Source of the DNA: Haloarcula marismortui ATCC 43049
Lineage (GTDB): Archaea; Halobacteriota; Halobacteria; Halobacteriales; Haloarculaceae
Reading direction: 5' to 3'
Assembly: GCF_000011085.1 (NCBI RefSeq)
Contig: NC_006396.1
Span: 1,426,001-1,490,000, forward strand
DNA: 64,000 nt
In this document: positions 1-9,149 of the stretch, piece by piece
Numbering within the stretch: position 1 is the first letter of the stretch
Layout of the letters: each line of letters begins with the position of its first letter
Notes under the pieces: model-generated
Told to the model about the DNA's origin: nothing
Database searches by the model: none
What the model saw: the letters and a program-made list of their open reading frames with translations, nothing else
Translations under genes and position numbers: made by a program

Positions 1-1312
1 TCGTCGAGGACCTCCTGGACGTGGCCGGGCAGGTCACGGAGCGCGCTGATGACCTGCCGGGCGTCGCCGGTCGAGGACGTACCGAGTGCGAGCAGGTTCA
101 GCGCCGCCAGCTGCGAGGCGAAGGTCTTGGTGGCGGCGACGCCAATCTCCGGGCCGGCGCGGATATACAGCGCGTGGTCGCATTCGCGGGCCGCAGTGGA
201 GCCGACCACGTTGGTCACGGCCAGCGTGCGTGCACCGCAGCGGCGGGCCGCCCGGAGCGCCGAGAGCGTGTCTGCGGTTTCGCCGCTCTGGGTGACGCCG
301 ACGACTAAGGCGTCGCCGATAGGCGGCGTCGCAGTCGCGTACTCGCTGGCGAGGAACGCCTGGGCGGGAATGCCCGCTTCGCGGAACAGTTGTGCGCCGT
401 GGAGGGCGGCGTGATACGAGGTCCCACAGGCGACGAACTGGACGCCGGTCGGGGAGAGGTCCCCGAGGTCGCCGATGTCGACCGTCCCGGCGAGTTCGTC
501 GACGCGGCCACGCAGGCACTGCCGGAGCGCGCGCGGTTGCTCGTGGATTTCCTTGAGCATGAAGTGGTCGTAGCCGCTCTTGCCGGTCTCCTCGGGGTCC
601 CACTGAACGGTGTCGACGTCCTTCTCGATGACGGTGCCGTCGGTGTCAGTGACGGTCCAGCCGTCGCCGTTGAGGCGGGCGAACTCCCCGTCGGCGAGGT
701 AGACGACCTTGTCGGTGAAGTCCCGGAATGCGGGCACGTCGCTCGCCAGGTAGGTCGCGCCGTCATCGATACCAAGGACGAGCGGCGAGTCGTTGCGCGC
801 GGCGAACACCGAGTCACAGCCAGCGACGACGACGGCGACGGCGTAGCTCCCGTCCAGGCGGCTGATCGCCTCGCGGACGGCGTCCTCGGGGTCGGCCCCC
901 GCTTCCAAGGCGTCCTCGATGAGGTGGGGGACGACCTCCGTGTCGGTATCGGAGGTGAAGGTGTGGCCGGCCCCGACGAGTTCGTCCCGCAGGGACTGGT
1001 AGTTCTCGATGATGCCGTTGTGGACGACGGCGACGTCGCCGGTACAGTCCTGGTGGGGGTGGGCGTTCTCGTCGGTCGGCGGCCCGTGGGTGCTCCAGCG
1101 GGTGTGGCCGATGCCGACCGAGCCAGAGAGGTGTGCTCGGAGAGTGCCTCGCGCAGGTCAGCGATTTTGCCTGAGTGTTTGCACATGTCGATATGACTGT
1201 TCGCCAGCACGACGCTGGCGGAGTCGTACCCGCGGTACTCCAGTTTCGAAAAGCCGTGGACCGACGTATCGAGCGTCTCGTCGCCGCGGGTAGCGCAGCT
1301 GATGATACCGCA
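1..1312 (-). pseudogene. glmS: glmS remnant: glutamine--fructose-6-phosphate aminotransferase, frameshifted, start lost, cut by left edge
   Basis: GlmS makes glucosamine-6-phosphate from fructose-6-phosphate and glutamine, the first step to UDP-GlcNAc. Reading from 1312 downward, the glutaminase start (CGIIS, then KLEYRGYDSA) is clear. The frame then breaks near 1131-1135; the rest (VGIGHTRWSTHG, DCTGDVAVVHNGIIENY, SIS-domain residues GTSYHAA and TQSGETADT, ATKTFASQLAALN) reads openly in another frame to position 1. At the break the strand reads CACAC where CAC would keep the frame, which looks like a 2-base gain. The start codon is missing because an IS element ends just before the Cys codon (1310-1312). 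The N-terminal Cys is the glutaminase nucleophile and must be residue 2 before Met removal; an in-frame GTG inside the IS (1354) would place it at residue 15. The gene is probably dead, unless a functional paralogue exists elsewhere. Confidence 0.85.
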
Positions 1313-1315
1313 TTT

Positions 1316-1420
1316 GACCTCTTCCTCCGCGTGAACGCGGAGGAATCCCACCACGGGATTTCAGGCCGAGTGTAGCGACCTGTTGGTTTCAAGACGCATA
1401 CGTTCCACGCGTCTCCTGCT
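1316..1420 (-). ncRNA. putative omega RNA (TnpB guide scaffold) at the IS right end
   Basis: TnpB nucleases use an RNA from the 3' end of tnpB through the IS right end, with the guide read from the flanking DNA. Here the end of tnpB (1389) is followed by two hairpins (stems at 1344-1349/1355-1360 and 1322-1331/1336-1345) and then by the flank. The predicted guide would therefore be the first bases of glmS (about 1293-1312). The existence and extent of this RNA are inferred from family knowledge; the hairpins are visible. Confidence 0.45.
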
Positions 1421-2696
1421 GGGTTCCAGCATCGGCGTGGCTGTCTTGTGGCCCGGTCAAAGAGGCCCCATCCGTAGCCGAGTCATCGTCACCGGCCTTC
1501 TGCCGGGAACTCCGGTCGCTTCGGCGGTGACTCTCTCCACTACGGTAGCGGTCTGCAATATTTATCGCCCCGTTCACGTCGGCTTGATACTCACCGAGCC
1601 AGCAGTCGTCGTTCGAGCATCTGAACGTCGCCTGTCGTGGCCGGGAGCCGTGTTCACCGCAGGCATGGAACGCCTTCGACGTGTTCCGGGGATTCACCGT
1701 CTCGACGGGAATCCCCTTCTCTGTGGCTTTGTAGCGAATCTGTGCGTGGAGCTTGGCAAACCCCCATCCGTGCAACCGGCGGTTCATGTACTCGCCGTAG
1801 TCCATGTTCTCGCGGATGTACGTCAGGTCTTCCAGCACCAACACTGGGTTCTCGACAGACTCGGCGTACTCCACGACCTCACGGGTTACACGGTGGAACA
1901 CGTCGTCAATCTGGTCCCACAGCGAGTCGCCGTAGGACTCCGCGATTCGCTCACTGCCGCGCTGCTGAAGCCGTCGCTTGGCGGTGAAGTAGGTTTTGCG
2001 GAGCCGACGAACGGCTTTACCGTCGTCGGCCCACAGGCGGGGGCGAACCGGAGAACCAGAGCCGTCGCGGTGACACACCGTGACGAGACTCGCTTCTCCA
2101 ATATCCACGCCTATCGGCGTCCTGTCGAGTCCAGCGAGACAGGGCTCGCCAGACTCGTCTGGCGGTGTCCGCTCGTCGGCGGACGCCTCAGATTGGTCCT
2201 CCACGTCGCGGGTAACGGTGATGTGGAGATACCACGTTCCGTCCCGCTCAAACAGCCGACTTTCACCCATCTCGGCGTCGTCTGCGTCTAACGCTTCGAG
2301 CCACTCCCGCTGTTCGGGATTAGCGCGTGCTGGAATCCAGAGGTGGTAATCCTCGTGGTGCGGGATTTTGACGTACCACTCGATGGCGTTCTGTGGCTGG
2401 TGGTCAAGTTGCAATCCCTCATTGGTGAACCGCACCGGGTGGTTGTCGTGAAGCTCGTCGGCGTCATAGCTGTTCCCACAGAGTTGTGGGACGTACTTCT
2501 TGAGGGCGTTTTTCGCGTAGCCGCTCAGGTCGTACTCAACAACCACGTCGTTGGCCGCTGACTGTGTGTCACAGCCAGCGGCGAAAGCGGCTTGGAGTGC
2601 CTGCTGGTACGCGTCCTGTGTCTCACGAAGCTTCTGTCGCTTGTGGGTGTTCGGGTCCACAAGCTTCAGTTCGAGCGTTTTCGTGAGTTCGGTCAC
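1389..2696 (-). CDS. tnpB: TnpB RNA-guided endonuclease (IS605 OrfB)
   Basis: This 435-residue protein has the RuvC-like catalytic parts of TnpB: GVDIGEASLVTV (first Asp), VLVLEDLTYI (Glu), and ADVNGAINIADRY (last Asp) after a zinc-finger region (ACGEHG ... FRCSNDDC). TnpB cuts DNA matching its guide RNA next to a short target-adjacent motif and helps maintain the element. I place the start at the GTG at 2694-2696. It has a strong GGAGGT site just upstream, overlaps the tnpA stop by 4 bases, and gives the usual N-terminus (TELTKTLELKLVDP). A longer open frame to 2786 has no such support. The gene looks intact, although the element has destroyed its target gene. Confidence 0.9.
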   Translation of the reverse strand: MTELTKTLELKLVDPNTHKRQKLRETQDAYQQALQAAFAAGCDTQSAANDVVVEYDLSGYAKNALKKYVPQLCGNSYDADELHDNHPVRFTNEGLQLDHQPQNAIEWYVKIPHHEDYHLWIPARANPEQREWLEALDADDAEMGESRLFERDGTWYLHITVTRDVEDQSEASADERTPPDESGEPCLAGLDRTPIGVDIGEASLVTVCHRDGSGSPVRPRLWADDGKAVRRLRKTYFTAKRRLQQRGSERIAESYGDSLWDQIDDVFHRVTREVVEYAESVENPVLVLEDLTYIRENMDYGEYMNRRLHGWGFAKLHAQIRYKATEKGIPVETVNPRNTSKAFHACGEHGSRPRQATFRCSNDDCWLGEYQADVNGAINIADRYRSGESHRRSDRSSRQKAGDDDSATDGASLTGPQDSHADAGTQQETRGTYAS

Positions 2697-3133
2697 GCTT
2701 GGACCTCCTTGTGTCGGTCGATGTAGTTCTCGACAGTTTCGCTGGAGACGTGCCCGGCTGTGCCGGCGTAGTAGCCGCGTGCCCACCGGATTTTCTCGCC
2801 GTCGTGGTCGGTGTGGCGGTGATTGTACTTCCGTGAGGAAATGCGCTTGAACCAGTTGGCGAGCAGCGATGGGCTGTGTTTGGGCGGGCTACTGACGAAC
2901 AAATGAACGTGGTCGGGCTGAACAGTCAGGTTTTGAATGTCCAAGCCCTTCTCGTCGGCAATTTCGTGGAGGATGGATTCCACACGGTCGGCAACCTCTC
3001 CGGTCAGTACCGCCTTACGGTATTGAGCGGAACTGCGTTCCGCGATATCCGCAGAACCGTCGGTTCTGCGAGACTTCGGGAGCCACACTATGTGGTAGTT
3101 GAGGTTGTAGGTTGCGTGCCGTGTGGTCTTCAC
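2693..3133 (-). CDS. tnpA: IS200/IS605 transposase TnpA (Y1 HUH)
   Basis: This 146-residue single-strand DNA transposase cuts and rejoins the hairpin ends of the element using one tyrosine and an HUH metal site. The HUH motif is visible as PDHVHLFVS, the N-terminus (YNLNYHIVWLPKSRR) is typical, and the likely catalytic Tyr is in ETVENYIDRHKE near the C-terminus. Length is normal for the family. The start is a GTG at 3131-3133. The stop overlaps the tnpB GTG by 4 bases, so the two genes are probably translationally coupled. Apparently intact. Confidence 0.9.
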   Translation of the reverse strand: MKTTRHATYNLNYHIVWLPKSRRTDGSADIAERSSAQYRKAVLTGEVADRVESILHEIADEKGLDIQNLTVQPDHVHLFVSSPPKHSPSLLANWFKRISSRKYNHRHTDHDGEKIRWARGYYAGTAGHVSSETVENYIDRHKEVQA

Positions 3134-3412
3134 CCGTGCTACACACTATGGTCCTGTCAGGCAAATGTCTTGCGGAAACGGTAGGAAATCCAGCCCTGCA
3201 ATAGAACGGTGGACTGTCACACTATGCTGTCCGCTCGACCCCCGCCTGTTCGCTCCTCGGTCCGACAGAGCGTCGGAACACTCGCCACTCACGGGAAGGC
3301 GGGGGTATGCGCTCGTATCTCTATCAGCGGACCACCTCTTGGCCAGGGAAGATTGAGGCCAAAGCAGCGGCTCAGAGGTCGTTGAGAAATTAGAGAATAT
3401 GATATTCAAGAA

Positions 3413-4876
3413 CTATCCGAACATCTGGCGCATCATCGGATGCATCTCCATGAGCTGCTCTTCGGCGATCTCCTCGTACAGCTTGTACGTGATGGAGACT
3501 GTCAGCAGCAGTCCGGTACCGGAGACGCCGCCGATGGTACCCAGCATGTTGGCCATCACTGCGAGCAGCCCGACCAAGGCACCACCGATAACAGTCACTT
3601 GCGGGATGTACCGCTCAAGGACCTTCTCGATGACGCCGACGTTCTGTCGGAAGCCGGGGATCTGCATCCCGGAGTTGTGGATCTGCTTGGCCGTCGCTTC
3701 CGGACCCATGTCGGTGGTCTCGACCCAGAACACGGCGAAGACTGCGCCGCCGACCAGCATGACGAACAGGTCGATGCCGACGCGGGTCAGGATCTGCCAG
3801 ACTGGCTGGGCCGTGCCTTCAAGCCACCACATCCAGTCGCCACGGCTCTGGATTGGGGCAAGGAAGTAGAACAGGCCGCCGGTCGGCTGGCCGTTGGCGT
3901 ACGTGCCGAGGAACGCCGGCATCGAACCCAGCTGGGCGTTCAGGATCCGGCCCAGGAACTGGATGTTCGCCTGAAGCGCCCGGACGAGGATCATCGGCAG
4001 GACGCTCGCGTAGATGAGCTTGACCGGGAATCGGCCACGGGCTCCTTTCACGCGGGCGTTCGACAGCGGGATCTCGACACGGACCGATTCGGCGTAGACG
4101 ACCACTGCGAAGATGAGGACCGTTGTGAACAGCCCCAGCAGTTCGCCTTGGAGCAACACGGTCTGGAGGCCATCAGCGGCCAACACTGGCCCGGTGCCGC
4201 GCTCGCCGGTGATGAACAGGTACCAGGTGTAGATGATGCCCTCGCTGTTCCCGAGGAACGGGGCCGTCAAGAGGCCACCGACAAGCCGTTGGCTCACGCC
4301 GGCGACAATGAACAGGCCGATACCGGAGCCAACGCCCCATTTGGAGATGACCTCGTCCATGAACAGGATGAGGACACCGCCGACGAACATCTGGGCGAAG
4401 ATGAGCCACTGGACACCGGCCGTGCCGATACCCAGTGAGTTCGCGACCGCCGTGTCAGCCGGCAGGAACCCACCAGCGAACACCATCGGGAGCCCGGTGA
4501 GACAGATCATCACGAGTACCAGCAGCTTCTGGAGCCCCTGATAGAGGATCTGGTCACGCGGGTCGTCTTGGGTGTTCAGCCCGAGCAGGTCCGCCCCACC
4601 GAGGAGCTGTAACACGATGGACGCCGTGACGATCGGACCGATACCCAGCTGCATGATGCTCCCCTGGCCAGAGGCCAGAATCGACGAGAAGCGCCCGAAC
4701 ACCTGCTGGCTGGCGTCGATGTCCAGCCCGAACAGCTTCACGTTCGTCAGGAAGAAATACAGCAGGAGCACGCCACCTGTCCAAGTGAGCTTGCGCTTGA
4801 ACGGGACGTGTCCTTCCGGCCGCTGGACTGCGGGCATCCGGACAAGCAGTGGTTCGGCGGTGTCCTTCCAGCTCAT
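3413..4876 (-). CDS. secY: preprotein translocase subunit SecY
   Basis: SecY is the channel subunit of the Sec translocon in the cytoplasmic membrane, working with SecE and SecG/Sec61-beta. The 487-residue protein begins MSWKDTAEPLLVRMPAVQRPEGHVPF and shows about ten hydrophobic helices (for example GGVLLLYFFLTNVKLFG and TVLIFAVVVYAESVRVEIP, the latter ending in the usual loop-8 region with PVKLIYASVLPMIL). It is the last gene of the ribosomal operon, six bases after L15, the usual archaeal position. Downstream (3134-3412) only the IS left end and unassigned sequence were seen. Confidence 0.97.
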   Translation of the reverse strand: MSWKDTAEPLLVRMPAVQRPEGHVPFKRKLTWTGGVLLLYFFLTNVKLFGLDIDASQQVFGRFSSILASGQGSIMQLGIGPIVTASIVLQLLGGADLLGLNTQDDPRDQILYQGLQKLLVLVMICLTGLPMVFAGGFLPADTAVANSLGIGTAGVQWLIFAQMFVGGVLILFMDEVISKWGVGSGIGLFIVAGVSQRLVGGLLTAPFLGNSEGIIYTWYLFITGERGTGPVLAADGLQTVLLQGELLGLFTTVLIFAVVVYAESVRVEIPLSNARVKGARGRFPVKLIYASVLPMILVRALQANIQFLGRILNAQLGSMPAFLGTYANGQPTGGLFYFLAPIQSRGDWMWWLEGTAQPVWQILTRVGIDLFVMLVGGAVFAVFWVETTDMGPEATAKQIHNSGMQIPGFRQNVGVIEKVLERYIPQVTVIGGALVGLLAVMANMLGTIGGVSGTGLLLTVSITYKLYEEIAEEQLMEMHPMMRQMFG

Positions 4877-4882
4877 CGTTCG

Positions 4883-5380
4883 TTATTCCTCGTCCGCGTC
4901 CGCGTCTTCGGTTTCTTCGGCCTCGGCCTGGCGCTCCTCGCCGAGGTCGGTCAGTTCGACACTCCCGCCTGCGCCCTCAACCTTCTCGCGAGCGCCCTCG
5001 GAGAAGTCGTCGGCGATGAGCGTGAGTTCGTGGCGCACTTGGCCCGCACCGAGTACCTTCACGTAATCGGCGTCGTCGGCCTCTTCGACCACATCACGGA
5101 CATCGACGCGGAAGCCACCGTCTTCGACTTCGGCGACGTCATCGGCGGCCAGCAGCGTGACGTTCTCGTCGATCTCGCGAACGTCGATGGTTGCGGCCTC
5201 TTCCTGCACCTTCTGCGGGCGCTTGAAGCCACTCTTGCCGAGCGGCTCGTGGTTGTGGAACTCGTGCTTGTCACGGCCTGCGTCACCGCGACCACCGCGG
5301 TGACCGGCACCACGTCGGTTCTTGTGTGAGCCGCCGCCGTGCGTGCGTGAGCCGCGCTGTCGTTTCTTTTTACTCGTCAT
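4883..5380 (-). CDS. rpl15: 50S ribosomal protein L15 (uL15)
   Basis: This 165-residue large-subunit protein has the long basic, glycine-rich N-terminal tail typical of L15 (RTHGGGSHKNRRGAGHRGG) and the KSGFKRP segment, followed by an acidic C-terminal end, a haloarchaeal trait. The start MTSKKKRQRG at 5380 overlaps the L30 stop by one base (TAATG). A longer open frame reaching 5599 runs over L30 and was rejected. Confidence 0.96.
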   Translation of the reverse strand: MTSKKKRQRGSRTHGGGSHKNRRGAGHRGGRGDAGRDKHEFHNHEPLGKSGFKRPQKVQEEAATIDVREIDENVTLLAADDVAEVEDGGFRVDVRDVVEEADDADYVKVLGAGQVRHELTLIADDFSEGAREKVEGAGGSVELTDLGEERQAEAEETEDADADEE

Positions 5381-5844
5381 TATCGCATCGCCTCCAGGAG
5401 GTCGTCGATTCCCTCGGTGTCGTGTTTCCCGAGCTGCCCGCCCTCCTTGACGGGGTGTTTGACGCCGTCGTGGCCGCCACGGGGCGGGTGGAGACGGAGC
5501 GTCGGGGACAGACCCTGCTCGCGCAGCGTCGTCTCCTCGGAGAGGAGCGCGAACGCGAGCCCGGAGATATCGTCGTAATCCGTGTGCTCGGCGACCCACT
5601 CGTCGTCGACGTCGGCGTCGCCTTCGAGCGGCTCAGCGCGCGTCGCCAGAACCGTCTCCAGCGTCTCCTGGCTCGGCTCGCCAAAGGCGACGAAGTCGTT
5701 GACCTTCGCCACCATGCCGCGGTAGGCGTCCGTCTCAGGGACGAGCGTGCAGTGGTTCACGTGGTGGATGTTGAGCATCTCCAGCGTGTCCTGGATGTCA
5801 GTGTGCATATTGACTTCGCCACGGAGCTGGACGAGTGCGTGCAT
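5380..5844 (-). CDS. rpl30: 50S ribosomal protein L30 (uL30)
   Basis: This 154-residue protein is of the long archaeal L30 type. The N-terminal [21 protein letters not shown] and the HHVNHCTLVPETDAYRGMVAKVND segment match the family, and the C-terminal part (LRLHPPRGG and after) is the archaeal extension. ATG at 5844 overlaps the S5 stop by one base (TGATG); a GTG three bases earlier is also possible. Confidence 0.96.
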   Translation of the reverse strand: MHALVQLRGEVNMHTDIQDTLEMLNIHHVNHCTLVPETDAYRGMVAKVNDFVAFGEPSQETLETVLATRAEPLEGDADVDDEWVAEHTDYDDISGLAFALLSEETTLREQGLSPTLRLHPPRGGHDGVKHPVKEGGQLGKHDTEGIDDLLEAMR

Positions 5845-6482
5845 CACTCGATCACCTCTCGTTTCTCGAAGGTTCGTTCGGGGACACGCGCCTCGGCCGT
5901 GTTCTGCAGGGCGTTGAACGTCGCCTTTGCGAAGTTGACCGTCGTGCGCGTGTTCCCGCTACTGCGTGTCCAGATATCCTCGATACCGGCGAGTTCGAGC
6001 ACCTTGCGGACGGTCTCTCCGCCCGCGAGGCCCAGCCCTCGCGGGGCCGGCTGCAGCTCAACCTCGACGCTCCCGGCCTTGCCCTCGGTGCGCAGCGCGA
6101 CCGTGTGCGGACGGCCACAGCCACACTCCCAGGACCCGCAGCCGCGGGAGACATCGATGATGTTCAGCTTCGCGATGTCGATGGCTTTCTGGATGGCACC
6201 GCCGACCTGGTCGTCGCGCCCTTCGGCGTAGCCGATGAGGCCGTCGCGATTGCCAACGGCGACCACGCAGCGGAACTTCACGCGGCGGCCGGAGTCTGTC
6301 ATCCGCTGGACCATGTTGATGTCCAGCACTTCGTCTTCCAGATCAGGAACGAGCTGGTCGACGACTTCCGATTCTTTCAGCGGGAGCCCGGAGTTCAGCG
6401 CCTCCTGCATGGAGTCGATTTCGCCCTCGACGACCTGCTTGCCGAGGCGTGTCCGTGGCTCCCATCCGTTGTTAGCACTCAT
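5844..6482 (-). CDS. rps5: 30S ribosomal protein S5 (uS5)
   Basis: This 212-residue small-subunit protein acts in decoding fidelity. The double-stranded-RNA-binding S5 domain is visible ([21 protein letters not shown]), followed by the archaeal/eukaryotic insertion [10 protein letters not shown] and the C-terminal domain ([35 protein letters not shown]). It overlaps L18 by four bases. Confidence 0.97.
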   Translation of the reverse strand: MSANNGWEPRTRLGKQVVEGEIDSMQEALNSGLPLKESEVVDQLVPDLEDEVLDINMVQRMTDSGRRVKFRCVVAVGNRDGLIGYAEGRDDQVGGAIQKAIDIAKLNIIDVSRGCGSWECGCGRPHTVALRTEGKAGSVEVELQPAPRGLGLAGGETVRKVLELAGIEDIWTRSSGNTRTTVNFAKATFNALQNTAEARVPERTFEKREVIE

Positions 6483-7042
6483 AGTTCGATGTCACCGTCC
6501 AGTAGGGTCTCTCGGAGCTCGTCGAAGTGCTCCGGGAGGTCTGCAGCGTCGAAGTCGCCGCTGTACAGCGGCTCCTCGAGCTGCTCGTCGTACTCGGCGA
6601 TGTGGGCACCGCGCGTGCGCTGCCAGTCGGCGAGTACGTCGTCGTTGTGCGGAATGTCCAGGCCGGCGTCGATTGCGCCTTCCTGTATTGCGAATACTTT
6701 GCTTCCGGGGGTCGGGCTGTTGAGTCCGATGTCAAGCACTGCCTCCTCGACGCCCGCTTCCTGCGCGCGAAGCCCGGCGAGCAGACCGGTGAGGTATGCC
6801 GAGGGCATGTTGCCCGTCGGGGCCTCCCAGCCGTACTCGGCGAGATCGCTCGAGTGAGCGGACGCGAGAGTGTCATCGCCGTTGGGGCCAAGCGTCACCA
6901 GCTGCGCCCTGACGTGTTTATTGCTCTTTCGAGCAACGAGACGTGGCTTACCGGATTTCAACAGGCGCAACCGCTGATGGTAATCGGTTCTGGCCTCGCG
7001 GCGTCGCCGCATCGGTACTTTATATCGTGGTCCTGTCGCCAT
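6479..7042 (-). CDS. rpl18: 50S ribosomal protein L18 (uL18)
   Basis: This 187-residue protein binds 5S rRNA together with L5. The basic N-terminus ([25 protein letters not shown], in part) and the [16 protein letters not shown] segment are characteristic of archaeal L18, as is the length. It overlaps the L19e stop by one base. Confidence 0.97.
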   Translation of the reverse strand: MATGPRYKVPMRRRREARTDYHQRLRLLKSGKPRLVARKSNKHVRAQLVTLGPNGDDTLASAHSSDLAEYGWEAPTGNMPSAYLTGLLAGLRAQEAGVEEAVLDIGLNSPTPGSKVFAIQEGAIDAGLDIPHNDDVLADWQRTRGAHIAEYDEQLEEPLYSGDFDAADLPEHFDELRETLLDGDIEL

Positions 7043-7491
7043 TATGCGTCACCGTGGTTTGCGTCGATGTAACGTTCGAGATCGGCAACGCTGTCGAACT
7101 CGCCACCGCCGGCCTTGTCGTACAGGTCGCGGTACTGCGAACTCGAAAGCGTTCCCTCGTCACGCAGTTCGCGCAGCTTCGTCCGCTGTGCGCGGATGCG
7201 TGACTCCCAGTCCTCCTTGGAGTTCTGCCGTGCGCCTGCCTTCCCTTTCCGGGAACCGGCTCCCTTCTGGTGGCCGTACGCACGCTTCTTCTGGCGCTCC
7301 CGGGCGCGTCCACGGGAGTTGCCTTTCTTGTCTTTCGCCTGAATGGCGCCCTCATCGACCAGCTCGCGAACGTCCTCGCGGGTAATCGCGTCGGCGATGT
7401 CGCCCTGTCGCTCGGGATTGAACCAGACGCGGTTCTTCCCGACGTCGAGGACGTCAGCCGCGAGTCGCTTCTGTGCGGAGAGATCAGTCAT
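7042..7491 (-). CDS. rpl19e: 50S ribosomal protein L19e (eL19)
   Basis: This 149-residue protein occurs in archaea and eukaryotes only. TDLSAQKRLAADVLDVGKNRVWF is the family's N-terminal signature, followed by a long Arg/Lys-rich helix (GRARERQKKRAYGHQKGAGSR) that inserts into rRNA. The ATG at 7491 overlaps the L32e stop (TGATG); a GTG directly before it would add one residue. Confidence 0.96.
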   Translation of the reverse strand: MTDLSAQKRLAADVLDVGKNRVWFNPERQGDIADAITREDVRELVDEGAIQAKDKKGNSRGRARERQKKRAYGHQKGAGSRKGKAGARQNSKEDWESRIRAQRTKLRELRDEGTLSSSQYRDLYDKAGGGEFDSVADLERYIDANHGDA

Positions 7492-8216
7492 CACTCACTC
7501 ACCTCGACTTCGACGTAGGTGGGGTTGAGCACACGGATGCCCGCGTCCTCGGCTTCCTCTTCGATTCGCTCGCGCTTGCGAGCACCGACCTTCGAGGCGA
7601 TCCGGACAGCCTCTGTGTCGCCGTCGACGCCTTCGAGGTCGTCCACGTTGTGCACGCGAACCTCCTCGAAGCCGGACGGATGCTTGCCGCGAACCGCGGT
7701 CGGCGAGCGGAAGCCCGCCTCGACCGTGTCGCCCTTGCCCTTGATACCGCGGCGCTGCTTCGAGAGCTGGCCGCGGGGCTTGCGCCACGAGGTCGAGACG
7801 CGCTTTTTCTTGTGGTGGTCCTGACGGTTGAACTGCGGCTTGCCGACCCGGTGTCGCTGGGTCAGTAGCCGCGCGTCCTCATCGGAGAGGTCTGGCGTCT
7901 TCTCGGTGAGCCCGCGGGCCTGGAGTTCCGTCTCCACGTCCTCGTCGGGCGCTTCCTCGCCGCCTTCCTCTTCGACTTCGGCTTCGGTCTCGGACTCAAC
8001 TTCGAGTCCGCCAACGTCAGCCTTGATTCGGGCCGCCAGCGCGTTCCCGATACCGCTGACATCGGCGAGCGCGGACTGGTCGGCACCGCGAACGTCTTCG
8101 ACCGATTCGAAGCCGGCCTCGCGGAGTGACTCCGCCTTGGACGGGCCGACGCCGCTGATGTCGGTCAGTTCGGTGTACTCTTCCTCTGCCTCGACGTCTT
8201 CCTCGTTATCCGCCAT
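7491..8216 (-). CDS. rpl32e: 50S ribosomal protein L32e (eL32) with N-terminal helix-hairpin-helix domain
   Basis: The C-terminal part (about residues 95-241) is L32e: [24 protein letters not shown] and then [24 protein letters not shown]. In front of it is an extra domain of about 70 residues with two helix-hairpin-helix repeats ([20 protein letters not shown], then [15 protein letters not shown]) and a very acidic linker. Archaeal L32e is usually about 130 residues, so this 241-residue form is a haloarchaeal extension. The HhH domain usually binds nucleic acid; its job here is not known to me. Confidence 0.95.
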
Positions 8217-8752
8217 CAGGCGTCACCTCGGTTCGGTTTGCGGGTGATGTACACCCCGTCCTGAAACACACGCACGTCCTTGTCGTTGATACGCGTGAGC
8301 TGCTCGATGTCCGCGGCGGTCTGTCCGACAGCTTCGATGTCGGGACCGCTGACAGTCAGCTCTTCCCCGTCGATCTCGACGTCCGTGTCGCCGTGGATCG
8401 TCGTGCGGCGGGGGGCCTTCTCGCCCAGGAAGTTCTCGATGACGACTTCGTCACCCTCGACGTTGACCTGCATCGGGAAGTGAGAGTAAAAGACCTCCAT
8501 ACCGTACTCCCAGCCCTCGGTCACGCCGTGGAACATATTCTCGATGTGGCTCTGGAAGGTACCGATCGTCGACATCGTCTTGGCGTTGTCTTCATCGGAT
8601 TCGATGACGACCGTGTCGCCGTCGACAGACACGTCGATGTCAGGGTACCAGAGCCGACGTGTGACGCTGCCGTTGTCCCCCTCGACAGTGATGTCAAGGT
8701 GGTCCTGCTCGGCGTCCACGTCCTCCGGAATCTCCAGTTCTACTCGTGGCAT
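8216..8752 (-). CDS. rpl6: 50S ribosomal protein L6 (uL6)
   Basis: This 178-residue protein lies at the factor-binding region of the large subunit. The two repeated L6 folds are evident ([14 protein letters not shown] and later [31 protein letters not shown]), with the conserved [12 protein letters not shown] joining segment. It lies two bases after S8 and overlaps L32e by one base. Confidence 0.96.
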
Positions 8753-8754
8753 TG

Positions 8755-9147
8755 TTAGTATACGTACGCGATGACTTGGCCACCAACGCCCTGCTCACGA
8801 GCCTCGTAGTGGCTCATGATGCCGTGGCTGGTCGTCACGACGAGGGTCCCGTAGTCACGGGCGGGGAGGAACCGCTTCTCCCACTTCTCGAACTCGTCTG
8901 CGCCCGCAGAGTAGCGGGGCTTGACCGGGCCACACTCGTTGATGGCTCCTTTCAGTTCAACTTCGAACTCGCCGGCTTTGCCGTCGTCGACGAAACTGAA
9001 TCCGTCGATGTACCCGCGGTCGTAGAAGACCTCGAGGACGCTGCCGATCTCGTTCGAAGCTGGCGATACTGTCTGCTCTAGGTGCCCGACGCTTTCGGCG
9101 TTGTTAAGCGCCGACAGTGCGTTGGCAAATGGGTCGTTCCCTGTCAT
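8755..9147 (-). CDS. rps8: 30S ribosomal protein S8 (uS8)
   Basis: This 130-residue protein binds the central 16S domain. MTGNDPFANALSALNNAE, VLEVFYDRGYIDGF and the C-terminal DYGTLVVTTSHGIMSHYEAREQGVGGQVIAYVY are S8 signatures. The start was chosen at 9147, two bases after the S14 stop; the open frame extends to 9207 inside S14 and has no family similarity there. Confidence 0.96.
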   Translation of the reverse strand: MTGNDPFANALSALNNAESVGHLEQTVSPASNEIGSVLEVFYDRGYIDGFSFVDDGKAGEFEVELKGAINECGPVKPRYSAGADEFEKWEKRFLPARDYGTLVVTTSHGIMSHYEAREQGVGGQVIAYVY

Positions 9148-9149
9148 TG

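Larger units (their letters stand above)
1313..3230 (-). mobile_element. IS200/IS605-family insertion sequence (tnpA + tnpB)
   Basis: The element carries a Y1 HUH transposase (tnpA) and an RNA-guided nuclease TnpB in the family's usual order, both on the reverse strand. The right end lies beside the glmS Cys codon and is marked by a perfect 10-bp-stem hairpin (1322-1345, loop TGAA) and a 6-bp-stem hairpin (1344-1360), as expected for the subterminal hairpins that TnpA recognises. The left end could not be fixed. It lies beyond the tnpA start (3133), somewhere between about 3160 and 3240; the string ACACTATG recurs at 3083, 3143 and about 3217. Family members do not make target duplications, so none was expected. 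Confidence 0.85.

Noticed and set aside
390..1196. Forward-strand open frame of 268 codons over the glmS remnant
   Set aside because: It is the antisense of the true GlmS frame, codon-aligned, as usual in GC-rich genes; it has no family similarity.
3146..3409. 87-residue reverse frame between the IS and secY
   Set aside because: No start signals, no similarity, and it overlaps the probable IS left end.
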